A DNA stretch of 64,000 nt, taken from NCBI GenBank assembly GCA_041592335.1, contig JBFHQE010000010.1, forward strand, positions 47,669 to 111,668, given 5' to 3'. The stretch's first letter is position 1; each line of letters begins with the position of its first letter. Origin of the DNA: JBFHQE01 sp041592335. GTDB taxonomy: Bacteria; Pseudomonadota; Gammaproteobacteria; Thiohalobacterales; Thiohalobacteraceae. Below the pieces are notes generated by a model. That model saw nothing but the letters and a program-made list of their open reading frames with translations, did not search any database and was not told the origin of the DNA. Below, piece after piece: positions 8,473 through 17,670 of this stretch. The position numbers were made by a program, and so were the translations under genes.

Positions 8473-10266
8473 TCAAACGTCTTTGGGTGGCCTCGGCGCC
8501 AGACGCGAATCCTGCTGGCATTCAATGAAGATGCGATAAGGACACTTGTTGCAGATATTCTTATCCAGCTTCTGGTAAATACCGCGCAAGGCCGCACCCT
8601 TGGTTTGGAAAATGTTGCGGCCGCCGGTCGCTTCCAGGCAACCATAACGCTCCAGCGCATCCCACAAACCCTGTTTCACATTGATCAGGTACATGCCGCC
8701 ACCGTTATCGCGGCGTTTTTTCGCTTCCGTGGCCAATGCATCCGCACCCTGCATATCCACGAAGTTGATACCCTGCGCGACCACCGCCAGATGCTTCTGT
8801 TCCGGTGACAGCATTCGCAACCGGTCGAATGTCTGTTCAACATGATTGACCGAGCCGAAGAATATATTGCCGTCGATACGCAAAATCTTCAGCTGTGGAC
8901 ATTCCGGCAAGTCCGGGTCTGTATTGAAAGAACGTTTAGGCAAGCGCGGATCCGGCACACGCCCTATTATCGCCGGCTTGGATACCTTCTCAAGGTACAA
9001 CAACAGGGACATGATGACGCCCGCGAATATCGCCAGTTCGAGTTCCAGGAACAGGGCACCGAAGAAGGTAATACCCAGCACCATGGTTTCGCGGTGGCTG
9101 CTCTTCAGAATATGCTTGATCTCTTTGAAGTCGATCAGCCCCCAGGCCACCATGAAGAGTATCCCGGCCATCGCGGCATTGGGCAGATACGCCGCCAGCG
9201 GCGCAACCAGCACCACCAGTATCATCAGCAATAACCCGGCAAGCACGGCGGCCAGTGGCGTTTTTGCACCGGCCTGGAAGTTCAGCGCGGAACGATTGAA
9301 GGAACCGGTTGCCACGTAGCCGGAAAAGAACGAGCCGAAGATATTGGACAAACCCTGGCCGATGAATTCCTGGTTTCCGTCGATGCGCTGTCCGCTCCGC
9401 GAGCCGATGGAGCGAGCAATCGAGATCGCCTCTGTCAGGGCAAACAGGCTTAGCGCGAAGGCCGCGGTACTCAGATCCTTGATCGTATTGGCTGTGAAAT
9501 CGGGCGATGAAAGCGGTGGCAGCGATGCCGGCAACGCACCGATCGTGACGATACCGGTGACATCCTGACCGAACATACGGTTCAGTCCATAGGCCAGCAA
9601 ACTTCCCACCAGCATGGCCGCGATCAGGTGCGGGATAGCCGGAACAAACCGTTTCACCAATATCCCGCTGACCAGCGTGGCCATACCTACCGCCAGCACA
9701 AAGCCATTGATATCCCCGATCTGCTGGGAAAACTGCACCAGAATATCCGTCAGGTGACCGCCGCGTTCGATTTCGACTCCAAAAAAATGTTTCAACTGCT
9801 TGGCGCCGATCAGCAAGGCCGCACCGGCGGTGAATCCAACGACCACTGAATGGGAAATAAAATTAACCAGTGCGCCCATGCGCGCCAGACCCATCACCAA
9901 CTGGATAATCCCGACCATGAACGTCAGTGTTAATGCCAGCACGACATAGTGCGAGGAAGCAGGCTCGGCATATACGCTCAGGGAAGACAGCATGACGATG
10001 GAAGCCGCCGTGGTCGGGCCGGATACCAGGTGCCGCGAGGACCCGAACAGGGCGGCAATGATTGCCGGGATCATGCCCGCGTATAAACCATACTCGGGAG
10101 GCATGCCGGCAATGGTGGCAAACGCCACGCCCTGAGGCAGCACCACAACGGCGCCGGTCAGACCTGCGATCAGGTCAGCTTTGAAATCTCGGGAATTTGT
10201 TTGCGGCAGCCAGGCCAAAAAGGGCAAGAAACGAAGCCAAATATTAGAATCAAGCCGATGCGGCAT
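8473..10266 (-). CDS. SulP family anion transporter with STAS domain
   Basis: 597 residues from the ATG at 10266; upstream codons to 10338 are not typical of the family, and an AGGAG lies 11 nt before 10266. About ten to twelve membrane segments occupy the first two thirds. SulP signatures are LPQGVAFATIAGMPPEYGLY near the start and ATGSFNRSALNFQAG in the core. A cytoplasmic STAS domain follows (around LRIDGNIFFGSVNHVE). The C-terminus has an unusual short cysteine segment, ICNKCPYRIFIEC. Substrate is not evident from sequence: sulfate, bicarbonate or another anion are all possible. No carbonic anhydrase or sulfate-assimilation gene is adjacent. Confidence 0.9.
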   Translation of the reverse strand: MPHRLDSNIWLRFLPFLAWLPQTNSRDFKADLIAGLTGAVVVLPQGVAFATIAGMPPEYGLYAGMIPAIIAALFGSSRHLVSGPTTAASIVMLSSLSVYAEPASSHYVVLALTLTFMVGIIQLVMGLARMGALVNFISHSVVVGFTAGAALLIGAKQLKHFFGVEIERGGHLTDILVQFSQQIGDINGFVLAVGMATLVSGILVKRFVPAIPHLIAAMLVGSLLAYGLNRMFGQDVTGIVTIGALPASLPPLSSPDFTANTIKDLSTAAFALSLFALTEAISIARSIGSRSGQRIDGNQEFIGQGLSNIFGSFFSGYVATGSFNRSALNFQAGAKTPLAAVLAGLLLMILVVLVAPLAAYLPNAAMAGILFMVAWGLIDFKEIKHILKSSHRETMVLGITFFGALFLELELAIFAGVIMSLLLYLEKVSKPAIIGRVPDPRLPKRSFNTDPDLPECPQLKILRIDGNIFFGSVNHVEQTFDRLRMLSPEQKHLAVVAQGINFVDMQGADALATEAKKRRDNGGGMYLINVKQGLWDALERYGCLEATGGRNIFQTKGAALRGIYQKLDKNICNKCPYRIFIECQQDSRLAPRPPKDV

Positions 10267-10448
10267 AGGGCAACCTACTCCTGAATAGACGAATTTACGG
10301 ATGGGAACAGGCAGACAGGCGCTGCCTGAGCCGGACATTCTAGCACGAATGCGCGTGTAAAGTTCGTCGGATGTCTAATTTTCCGGCAAGCCTCAAATCA
10401 GGGAATCATCCTGAAGACGGTTCTAGCGATGGGAAAATCGTAAGGAAT

Positions 10449-10475
10449 GAAAAAGCCCCGCTAAGCGGGGCTTTC
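10449..10475 (-). terminator. rho-independent terminator after tRNA-fMet
   Basis: A perfect AAGCCCCGC / GCGGGGCTT stem with a 3-nt loop. On the minus strand it is followed by a T tract, so it should end the initiator tRNA transcript. Symmetrical A/T flanks may also let it act on plus-strand transcripts. Confidence 0.85.
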
Positions 10476-10513
10476 GGACCTTATCGCCAGGAGCAGGTGG
10501 CGACAGGAAAATT

Positions 10514-10590
<77 letters not shown>

Positions 10591-10603
10591 TCAGAGGTTG
10601 GGC

Positions 10604-10632
10604 ATTCTATAGAGGCGGCCAGCGCTTTGCAA
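10604..10632 (-). promoter_or_regulatory. candidate sigma-70 promoter for tRNA-fMet
   Basis: TTGCAA (4 of 6) and TAGAAT (5 of 6) are separated by exactly 17 nt. The predicted start point is about 7 nt before the tRNA 5' end, followed by a GC-rich discriminator typical of stable RNA promoters. Confidence 0.6.
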
Positions 10633-10668
10633 GCCTGCCTTGTCTTGGTCACAATCAACCCTTTATTC

Positions 10669-10704
10669 ATGAGTCACTGCAACGTTATGAGTCACTGCAA
10701 CGTT
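10669..10704. repeat. perfect tandem duplication of 18 bp
   Basis: ATGAGTCACTGCAACGTT occurs twice back to back. The right copy covers the last codons and stop of the NTF2-like gene; the left copy lies just downstream of it. Probably a recent slippage or duplication event. Confidence 0.9.
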
Positions 10705-11093
10705 TCCCGCTTTCGTCCGGACTGCACCAGCGAGGCATGATGCTCCACCATCAACCAGCCGCTGGCAAACTTCTGATAAACGTTGGTTGCCAGCACCACG
10801 GCCGCTAATTCATCACCGCTATAAATTTCTTCCGTGACGATATGCACTGCCAGCTCCGTGGAATGACTGCGCTTGGCAACCTTGAAACGAATTTGCGGGC
10901 GCTGCGCGTTGGCAAAAATATGCGCCCAGCTACGGCTTACCTCGGTATGCCCTACTACCGCGCCGGAACCCGGATGCACGCAAACGACATCGCCATCCGC
11001 CCATAACGCGGCCATCACCTCGGCATCGCAGAAGCCGAAGGCTTCATAGAAAACCGCTTCGACTTCATCCGGTGTTTGATAGGTTATTTTCAT
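10692..11093 (-). CDS. SnoaL/NTF2-like fold protein
   Basis: 133 residues. The pattern YEAFGFCDAEVMAALWAD ... VVCVHPGSGAVVGHTEVSRSW is that of small cone-shaped NTF2-like proteins (SnoaL/DUF4440 type), often of unknown substrate. No signal peptide or membrane segment. It follows the aldolase/dehydrogenase gene by 10 nt and is probably in the same transcript. A specific function cannot be assigned. Its 3' end carries the 18-bp tandem duplication. Confidence 0.8.
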   Translation of the reverse strand: MKITYQTPDEVEAVFYEAFGFCDAEVMAALWADGDVVCVHPGSGAVVGHTEVSRSWAHIFANAQRPQIRFKVAKRSHSTELAVHIVTEEIYSGDELAAVVLATNVYQKFASGWLMVEHHASLVQSGRKRETLQ

Positions 11094-11103
11094 CGTCGGG
11101 ACA

Positions 11104-13074
11104 TCAGATTACGCGTTCGTTTCCACCGTCTACCGGTATTTGCGCGGCCGTGGTGTTGTTAAACAATGGACCGCATAACTCAGCGGCAAGTTCCGCCACG
11201 TCCCGGCTGGTGACTTCCTGCTTCAACAGGTTGCGGGTTTTGTATTCAGTCACGCTCATTCCATAATGACTGGCGCGCGCCTGCAGCACCTCGTCCGTCC
11301 AGATGCCGGTATCGAACACTGCATCCGGATGCAGGGCATTAATCCGCATCCCCTCTTCGCCCCACTCCAGCGCGGCAATACGCATCAACTGAGTCAGCGC
11401 CGCCTTGGACGCGGAATAGGCTGCAGCGCCGGGGCCTGGCGCGACAACATTTTTGGAACCAATCACCACTGCCCGTCCCTTGTTCGGTGCCAGCTGTAAC
11501 AAGGGATAGGCCAGTTGCATCAACAGCAGATTCGCATCCAGGTTCACCTGCATCACCTGTCGCCAAAGCGCGCTATCCAGCGCATCGATACGACAACCGC
11601 CCGGAAACATCCCGGCATTCAGCACCAGCATATCCAGACCGCCAAAGGCACAGACTGTTTGATCCAGTGCCTGTTCCAGTGCCGTTCTGTCGCTGACATC
11701 GCATTCAATACCAAGAAAAGCGGCACGGTTAAATAACCGCTTAATCGCGGGATTGATATCCAGACCCACGACTGCCGCGCCGCGGGACAGGAAAGCCTCA
11801 ACACAGGCTTTGCCGATTCCGGACGCCGCCCCGGTGACCAGTACAACCTCACCCGTGAACATCGGCTTGCTGCCACTCTTGCGTAACTTGGCCTGTTCCA
11901 GGTCCCAGTATTCAACATCGAAAATATCCTTCGCCGGCAGGGCCTGGTAACCGCCCAGCATCTCGCTGCGAAGAATGATATCCATGGTGTGCTGATAGAT
12001 ATCCCGGACGATGCTGGCATCTTTGATGGTCTTGCCTGCAGTGATCAAACCAAGCTCGGCATCCAGTATCACGCGGGGTACGGGATCCAGCATGGTAAAT
12101 TTTTTCCCGGATTGCTGGCTGTGCGTTTCAAAATACGCCTGGTAATCCTTCGTATATTGATTGAAATCCTGTCCCAGACAGGGGACTCGCTTGGTACGAA
12201 TCACATGATCGGGCGTGGCCGGTCCCTGCCGGGCAATCGTATCCAGGTCTTGCCGTGTACAGAACGACAACGCCTGCGCATCGCGCGTTACCTGTAGCAG
12301 CATGGCCTGCTCGGCCAGTGTCGACAGTGAATGACGCGCGCGAGCAACTTTTAGTCGATCGATGGGCGCTGCCTCGGCGGCCGGACAGGTAAGCTCCCAG
12401 GCATTTTTGGCCTTGAGGTAATCTTCAGCCTGGCTGACCAGGGCAATCATCCGGTCGTAGGATTCTTTTGCCGTACCACCGAAGGAAAAGATGCCATGAT
12501 TCATCAGCACCATGCCGAGCGTCCGAGGCCCTGCTTCGCGCTGGAACATTTCATGGCAGACGCGGGCCAGATCAAAGCCCGGCATCACATAGGGAATCAG
12601 GACCACCGTATCGCCGTAGATTTCGCGGATACGCTCCGCGCCATTCGCCGTATTGGTAATGGTCACTACCGCATCGGCATGAGTATGGTCGACATATTTG
12701 TACGGCAATATGGCATGCAGAATCGCTTCAACGGAAGGTGTTGGCGCCTGCGCATTGGTCATATGGGTACGCAATTCATTGACCATTTCCGGATCGGACA
12801 ATCGTTCCAGTCCCGCCAGGCGCACCAGGTGATTCATTCGCACCGGTGCAAACCCCGGCGCTTCGATATCGATCAGGTCCCAGCCGCTGCCTTTGACATA
12901 CAGAATATCTTCCGGCTCACCCAGGATGGAGGTTTCCTGAATCTTGACCGAGGTATTGCCACCGCCATGCAACACCAGTGATGCATCGCGTCCAAGCAGG
13001 CGGGAGCTCTAGACCCGCTGTTGAAGATCGCCGGGATACTGACTGGCTTCGGTTTCATTCCACAAATTTCGCAT
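11104..13074 (-). pseudogene. class II aldolase / short-chain dehydrogenase fusion with early amber stop
   Basis: A RhaD-like fusion of an N-terminal class II aldolase and a C-terminal short-chain dehydrogenase, about 656 codons. The reading frame starts at 13074 (MRNLWNE...) and hits TAG at 13011-13009 (codon 22). It then continues open and in frame as SSRLLGRDASLVLHGGGNTS, exactly where relatives have a tyrosine before SRLLG. Aldolase motifs HGGGNTS, THAD and MNHGIFS, and dehydrogenase motifs TGAASGIGKA and YSASKAA, are intact. The longest uninterrupted frame begins at a GTG at 12975 (codon 34), inside the HGGGN region. Either a pseudogene by a single TAC/TAT to TAG change, a sequence error, or readthrough. 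No other rhamnose or sugar gene is adjacent. Confidence 0.8.
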
Positions 13075-13144
13075 GCGCAGGCTTCTGTCGGTTCAAAAGC
13101 CGTCATTCTTTCATATCTGCCCCCTGCTCTGCCACGGCCGGGCG

Positions 13145-13546
13145 TCAACCGGAAATTCTCACCCGCGTGACCACTCCGCGCGCGGGATCCAGCGGATCAA
13201 TTTCAACGATCTCCGCACGCGCCTGCAACCCCAGCCGCCAGGCCTCGCGCACCTGCTGCCCTCCCGCAAATTCCGGCAGAAAACCCAGCATTTCTCCGTC
13301 AAGTGCGACCCAGACCCGCTCGTGCCCGGAAATCATGCGTTGGTCTTTTACCAGCGTCAGGGATTGGCCGGGTTGCAGTCGATCGACCCAGTGCAGGTCA
13401 TAACCGAGGCGCTGGCTGATACCGGCAACGTGCGTTTGAAATTCCTGCTGCGGGGCTGAGGCAAGCCGGATCAATGCAGACATAGCCAGCAAGGTTGCGA
13501 CCAGGGAAACGGCTATGGGAATAGACAGATAAACGCGATTATTCAT
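13145..13546 (-). CDS. small membrane-anchored protein with HIRAN-like domain
   Basis: 133 residues. One N-terminal hydrophobic segment (about residues 7-27) acts as anchor or uncleaved signal. The remainder resembles a HIRAN domain: a GQSLTLVKD strand, VWVALDGEMLGFLPE, then a helix and an RAEIVEIDP strand. HIRAN domains are usually linked to DNA repair or nucleases; a version outside the membrane is less usual. The similarity is seen by eye and is moderate. It lies upstream of the broken aldolase gene and downstream of the WYL gene, in the same direction; no partner is evident. Confidence 0.7.
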   Translation of the reverse strand: MNNRVYLSIPIAVSLVATLLAMSALIRLASAPQQEFQTHVAGISQRLGYDLHWVDRLQPGQSLTLVKDQRMISGHERVWVALDGEMLGFLPEFAGGQQVREAWRLGLQARAEIVEIDPLDPARGVVTRVRISG

Positions 13547-13618
13547 GATGAATCCCTCCTGTTTGATTGACAGAAAGGATAAACACCCGGGTGGCTCACA
13601 GGATGAGCCACCTGAAAA

Positions 13619-14584
13619 TCAGCGATAGATTTCCAGCGCGGCCCGCAGCGACTGTTTGAGCCGTTGTCTCAATGATTCCGGCTTGATGACTTCAACATGT
13701 TCGCCATGGCGCAGAATATCCATGATCAACTCGCGGTCATCGCTGTAGGGAAAAGTCAGTTGATAGCGGCCATCCGGCAGAAATTCGGCTTGTTGTTGCG
13801 GATGCCAGGTTTCAGCCGCTACCCAGCGCGCGCGTTCAGCGCTGAAACGCAGGCAGGCGGTTTGCGTGCCGGCACCGGCAAAGATGCCATAACCGGCAGC
13901 AACTGCCTTATCCAGCTGTTCATCACTCACCGCTTGCGCCGGCGTTTCAGTTACATCCGCCTGCGCAATACTATCCAGGCTGAAGCTGCGAATTGCCTTG
14001 CGCAAATGGCACCAGCTATCCAGGTACCAGTTATTGCGGTAATACACCAGGCGTTGCGGTGATACCTCGCGTTGCGTGGTTTCATCACGGCCACGGTTAT
14101 AGTGGGTGATCGTCAAACGGCAACGGCGCAACAGGGCCTGGGTAACCGCAGTAAAGCAGGCCGGCTCAATGGCGCGCGCACCGGCATCGAGGATACGGAT
14201 ACGCTGCTTAACTTCGTCCGCCGTGGACTCCCCTGTCTGGGCCAGTAACTCCCTGACCCTGTTTTTCAGCGGTTCGATATGGGGCGAAAGCAGACCGGGT
14301 TGAAGATTTTCCAGAAGGTGCTCGGTGGTCAGCAAGGCATAAACCTCGCTTGCGTTGAACCATAGACCAGGCAGAGCGAATTGTTCATCCGCGTTGTTCA
14401 GACGATAACCGCCACTGGCGGGATCATATTCGATTGGCGCATGAAAGCGGTCACGCAGATATTCCAGGTCGCGCTTGAAGGTAGCCAGTGAAATTTCCAG
14501 ATCTTCAAGAAACTGATCGCGTGTAACGGAACGCCGGTTTTCGAGCAGCTGGATAATACGGTAAAAACGTTCAGTCTGATTCAA
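13619..14584 (-). CDS. WYL-domain transcriptional regulator (YafY type)
   Basis: 321 residues. N-terminal helix-turn-helix (residues 1-62, TRDQFLEDLEISLATFKRDL) followed by a WYL sensor domain (YYRNNWYLDSWCHLRKAIRSF) and a WCX-like C-terminal segment. Such proteins bind DNA and respond to nucleic acid or small ligands. The start overlaps the hybrid kinase stop by 4 nt, so it is translated with a sensor kinase, an unusual pairing that suggests the two act in one pathway. Targets are unknown. Confidence 0.9.
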   Translation of the reverse strand: MNQTERFYRIIQLLENRRSVTRDQFLEDLEISLATFKRDLEYLRDRFHAPIEYDPASGGYRLNNADEQFALPGLWFNASEVYALLTTEHLLENLQPGLLSPHIEPLKNRVRELLAQTGESTADEVKQRIRILDAGARAIEPACFTAVTQALLRRCRLTITHYNRGRDETTQREVSPQRLVYYRNNWYLDSWCHLRKAIRSFSLDSIAQADVTETPAQAVSDEQLDKAVAAGYGIFAGAGTQTACLRFSAERARWVAAETWHPQQQAEFLPDGRYQLTFPYSDDRELIMDILRHGEHVEVIKPESLRQRLKQSLRAALEIYR

Positions 14585-17500
14585 TCAAGCAATTCCCTGA
14601 CGCGCTGAACCAGCGTTGCGGACTTAACCGGTTTACGCAAAATTGCCTTGCGCAAATCAGTGTCAGTCTCCTGCAACTGCTTATCGTCAGTAAAGCCGCT
14701 GACCAGCTGAATCTTGATGTCTGGATAATGACTGGAGATATAACTGGCCAGCTCGAAGCCGTTCATTTCCGGCATGATGACGTCCGAAATAACCAGATCA
14801 AATGATTGCTCTTTCAGGCGCTCAATCGCCTGCCGTGCATCACCGGCGGTTACCACCCGATAACCCTCGTCTTCCAGCAATTCTTCTGCGAGCGCGAGTA
14901 AAGCGGGTTCGTCATCCACCACCAGAATACTGCCCTGCGCAGTGGCGGTGGCAGGTGGGACATCCGTGGCCGGAGAGTCGGACTCGGCCTCATTGTCTCT
15001 GGAACGCGGGAAATACAGGGTAAAATCCGAACCGGCGCCGCTATCGGAAGATACTTTGATAGCACCGTGACTACGTTGCACGAACCCATAAACCTGGGTA
15101 AGACCAAGGCCGGTGCCACCCTCGCCCTTGGTTGAATAGAATGGATCGAAGATATGCTCACGGGTGGCTTCGTCCATCCCGCAACCCGTGTCGATAATAG
15201 AAAAGGACACGTAATCGCCGGGCGAAAGATTCAATTGCCGCGCTTGCGCGGTATCCAATACCACATTCCGGGTTTTAAATTTAATATAGCCAGAACCATC
15301 AATCGAGTGCATAGCGTTGATCGACATATTCAACGCGGCGTCATCGAAATCATGCCGGTCCAGTTCAACTGACCACAGCCTCTCCTCCAGGTCAAACACC
15401 AGGTCAATGCGCGCGGTGAGGGTTTTCTCCAGCATGTGTTGCTGATCCATTAGCAACTCATTGATATCCACAACCGACGAGTCCGGCGAGGATGCCCGCG
15501 AGAATGACAGTAATTTTTTGGTCAGCTTGGCGCCGCGTTCCCCGGCATTTTTGATCTCCGTGGCATAGTTCTGCAGTTTTGGATTTTCATTGAGCATATT
15601 GCCGAGCAAATCCGAATAGCCAAGAATGATCCCCAGAATATTGTTAAAGTCGTGTGCCACACCGCCGGTAAGCTTGCCGAGGGCGTCCATTTTCTGGGTG
15701 CGGCGCAACATCTCTTCCTGGTTCTTGATAAGGGTCATATCCATGCAGGAGCCGACAAACCGCCGTTTACCATTGCTTGCCCTGGGTAGCTCCGCTATTG
15801 AAAGGCGCATGGGGAATAGTTCGCCGTTCTTGCGCTTACCCTCCACATTACGACCAAGTCCGATCAGCTTCGCCTGCCCTGTGGTGAGGTAATGATCCAG
15901 GTACTGGTCATGATGCCGCGCGAATTCATCCGGCATGAGTTTCTTTACATCCTGCCCAATGATCTCGATATTGGCGTAGCCGAACATTTTTTCCGCGGCT
16001 TTATTAAAGGTGAGAATCACGCCCGTTTCATCGATGGAAACAACCGAATCCACCATGGAATCCAGTACCTGGCGCTGTTCATACTCTTTTTCTCGGAGCC
16101 TGCGATCCGATGACACCCGTTCAAGCTCCGCCTTGGCACGGGATGCAAAAATCGTCAGGATCTCCGTCGCCTTGGCGCGCTGGGTAAAGGGCTTGCTATC
16201 CAGTAACACAATCAACCCAAGCACATTGCCGCCAGCGTCGATCAACGGCACGCCGGCATAACTTTCCACATTCATGTGCTTCAGATAATCGCTTTCCGGG
16301 AACAGGGTCTGCACATTGCTTTCATGTATGCATACCTCACCCGCCGCCACCTCCACGCAGGGCGAGCCCTCTAGCGGATATTCAATCGCCTTGCTGATTT
16401 CCCCATAATGACAAAAAGCCAGCGACCTTACCCAGCCCGGCTTTTCCGCATGAGGAACGGCAACATAGGTATATTCAACCGAAAATAATTCCGCCAGCTT
16501 CACGGCCAGCTGCTCGAAAAAGTATTCGCCCGTACCGGCTGAAACACCCGCCGCGATATTTTTCAGTGCTTCTTCATGCTCGCGGCTTTCGCTGATATCC
16601 AGCATAAAGCCCTGCATCCGCACCGGGAAACCCCGCTTGAAAATTACCTTGAGTTCATTGCGAACCCACACCACTTTACCCTGGCGACTCACAATCCTGA
16701 ATTCCATGGCATGGCTGTCTTTACTGCTGGCCGCCGCATGCAAGGCATCAAGCTGGGCCACATCCGCCCGATGAATATGCTGCTCAAGGAATCCCGGTTT
16801 AAACCATTCGTCCAGCGGAAAACCGAAGATATCTTCTGCCTGATGACCGATAAAGGTAAAAGCCCAGGTCTGCGGATCCATCTCCCAGGGTATCGCGGAT
16901 GTGGATTCGATCAGGTTGCGGTAAAGAGAAAAAGCAGCAAGTTGCTCGTCCTTGGCAGCAATCAACTGCTCCTTGTTATGCTCAAGCGCATCCAGCATGG
17001 TATTGAACGATTGCGCCAGCTGGCCAACTTCATCATTTGCCTCTACCGATACGCGAAGCTTGTTCCCGACTTCGGATTCGATCAAATGCGCCGTGCGGGT
17101 AATCCTTTCCAGCGGACCGGAGATAATTCGCTGTAACCGACCCGCCATCAGCACTCCCAGGGCTACAGCTATCAACAGTGCGCCCATTACAAACAATGCC
17201 TGTTGTTTTACCTGCCGGTTAACCGTTGAAAGATCCGAACCGATCTGAACCCACCCCAGGACGTTTTCCTGGTGCAGAACCTCCTGCAAGAGGTGAACTC
17301 CATGATCATCGTACACAATGCCAGGCTCGAGCACTTTGCTCTGGCAATGCGCAAAATTTTCATCCACAAAGAATTCACCTAACAGGGTTCCATCGACTCG
17401 GTACAAACAGGCATGCGAAATATGCTGAATTGCCTTGAGTGAGACAAGATTATCCATCGCAAGTTGCTGATCATTGAAGGCAAGCGCGGCATCACTTCGA

Positions 17501-17670
17501 CTACCGATCAACTCGGCAAGCGCCTGTAGTTCGTCGAGCAATTTCTTGTGCTGAAAATCTCGTTGCCAGAATAAATCCACCAGGCCGAATAACAGGACAA
17601 TGACAAAAACAATACTGGTAATAATAAGGGTGAGTTTTTGCCGGATTTTTAACGAATGAAACCGTATCAT
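14581..17670 (-). CDS. hybrid sensor histidine kinase, CHASE8-HAMP-PAS-GAF-PAS-HK-REC
   Basis: 1029 residues. Membrane segments at about 13-32 and 158-177 enclose an extracytoplasmic domain resembling CHASE8 of YfiN (SRSDAALAFNDQQL). A HAMP domain (about 178-232), PAS (243-365), GAF (366-520) and second PAS (530-650) follow. The kinase core has the phospho-acceptor His673 in VAHDFNNILG, N-box NMSINAMHS, and G-boxes DTGCGM and GGTGLGL. The C-terminal receiver has VVDDE and acceptor Asp963. The start overlaps yfiR by 4 nt. By analogy with YfiR-YfiN, YfiR may control the outer domain, but the output here is phosphotransfer rather than cyclic-di-GMP synthesis. Confidence 0.93.
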   Translation of the reverse strand: MIRFHSLKIRQKLTLIITSIVFVIVLLFGLVDLFWQRDFQHKKLLDELQALAELIGSRSDAALAFNDQQLAMDNLVSLKAIQHISHACLYRVDGTLLGEFFVDENFAHCQSKVLEPGIVYDDHGVHLLQEVLHQENVLGWVQIGSDLSTVNRQVKQQALFVMGALLIAVALGVLMAGRLQRIISGPLERITRTAHLIESEVGNKLRVSVEANDEVGQLAQSFNTMLDALEHNKEQLIAAKDEQLAAFSLYRNLIESTSAIPWEMDPQTWAFTFIGHQAEDIFGFPLDEWFKPGFLEQHIHRADVAQLDALHAAASSKDSHAMEFRIVSRQGKVVWVRNELKVIFKRGFPVRMQGFMLDISESREHEEALKNIAAGVSAGTGEYFFEQLAVKLAELFSVEYTYVAVPHAEKPGWVRSLAFCHYGEISKAIEYPLEGSPCVEVAAGEVCIHESNVQTLFPESDYLKHMNVESYAGVPLIDAGGNVLGLIVLLDSKPFTQRAKATEILTIFASRAKAELERVSSDRRLREKEYEQRQVLDSMVDSVVSIDETGVILTFNKAAEKMFGYANIEIIGQDVKKLMPDEFARHHDQYLDHYLTTGQAKLIGLGRNVEGKRKNGELFPMRLSIAELPRASNGKRRFVGSCMDMTLIKNQEEMLRRTQKMDALGKLTGGVAHDFNNILGIILGYSDLLGNMLNENPKLQNYATEIKNAGERGAKLTKKLLSFSRASSPDSSVVDINELLMDQQHMLEKTLTARIDLVFDLEERLWSVELDRHDFDDAALNMSINAMHSIDGSGYIKFKTRNVVLDTAQARQLNLSPGDYVSFSIIDTGCGMDEATREHIFDPFYSTKGEGGTGLGLTQVYGFVQRSHGAIKVSSDSGAGSDFTLYFPRSRDNEAESDSPATDVPPATATAQGSILVVDDEPALLALAEELLEDEGYRVVTAGDARQAIERLKEQSFDLVISDVIMPEMNGFELASYISSHYPDIKIQLVSGFTDDKQLQETDTDLRKAILRKPVKSATLVQRVRELLD

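Noticed and set aside
13009..13011. Pyrrolysine or programmed recoding at the amber codon
   Set aside because: No pyl genes or recoding hairpin seen, and pyrrolysine is not known in this enzyme family; a plain nonsense change or sequence error is simpler.
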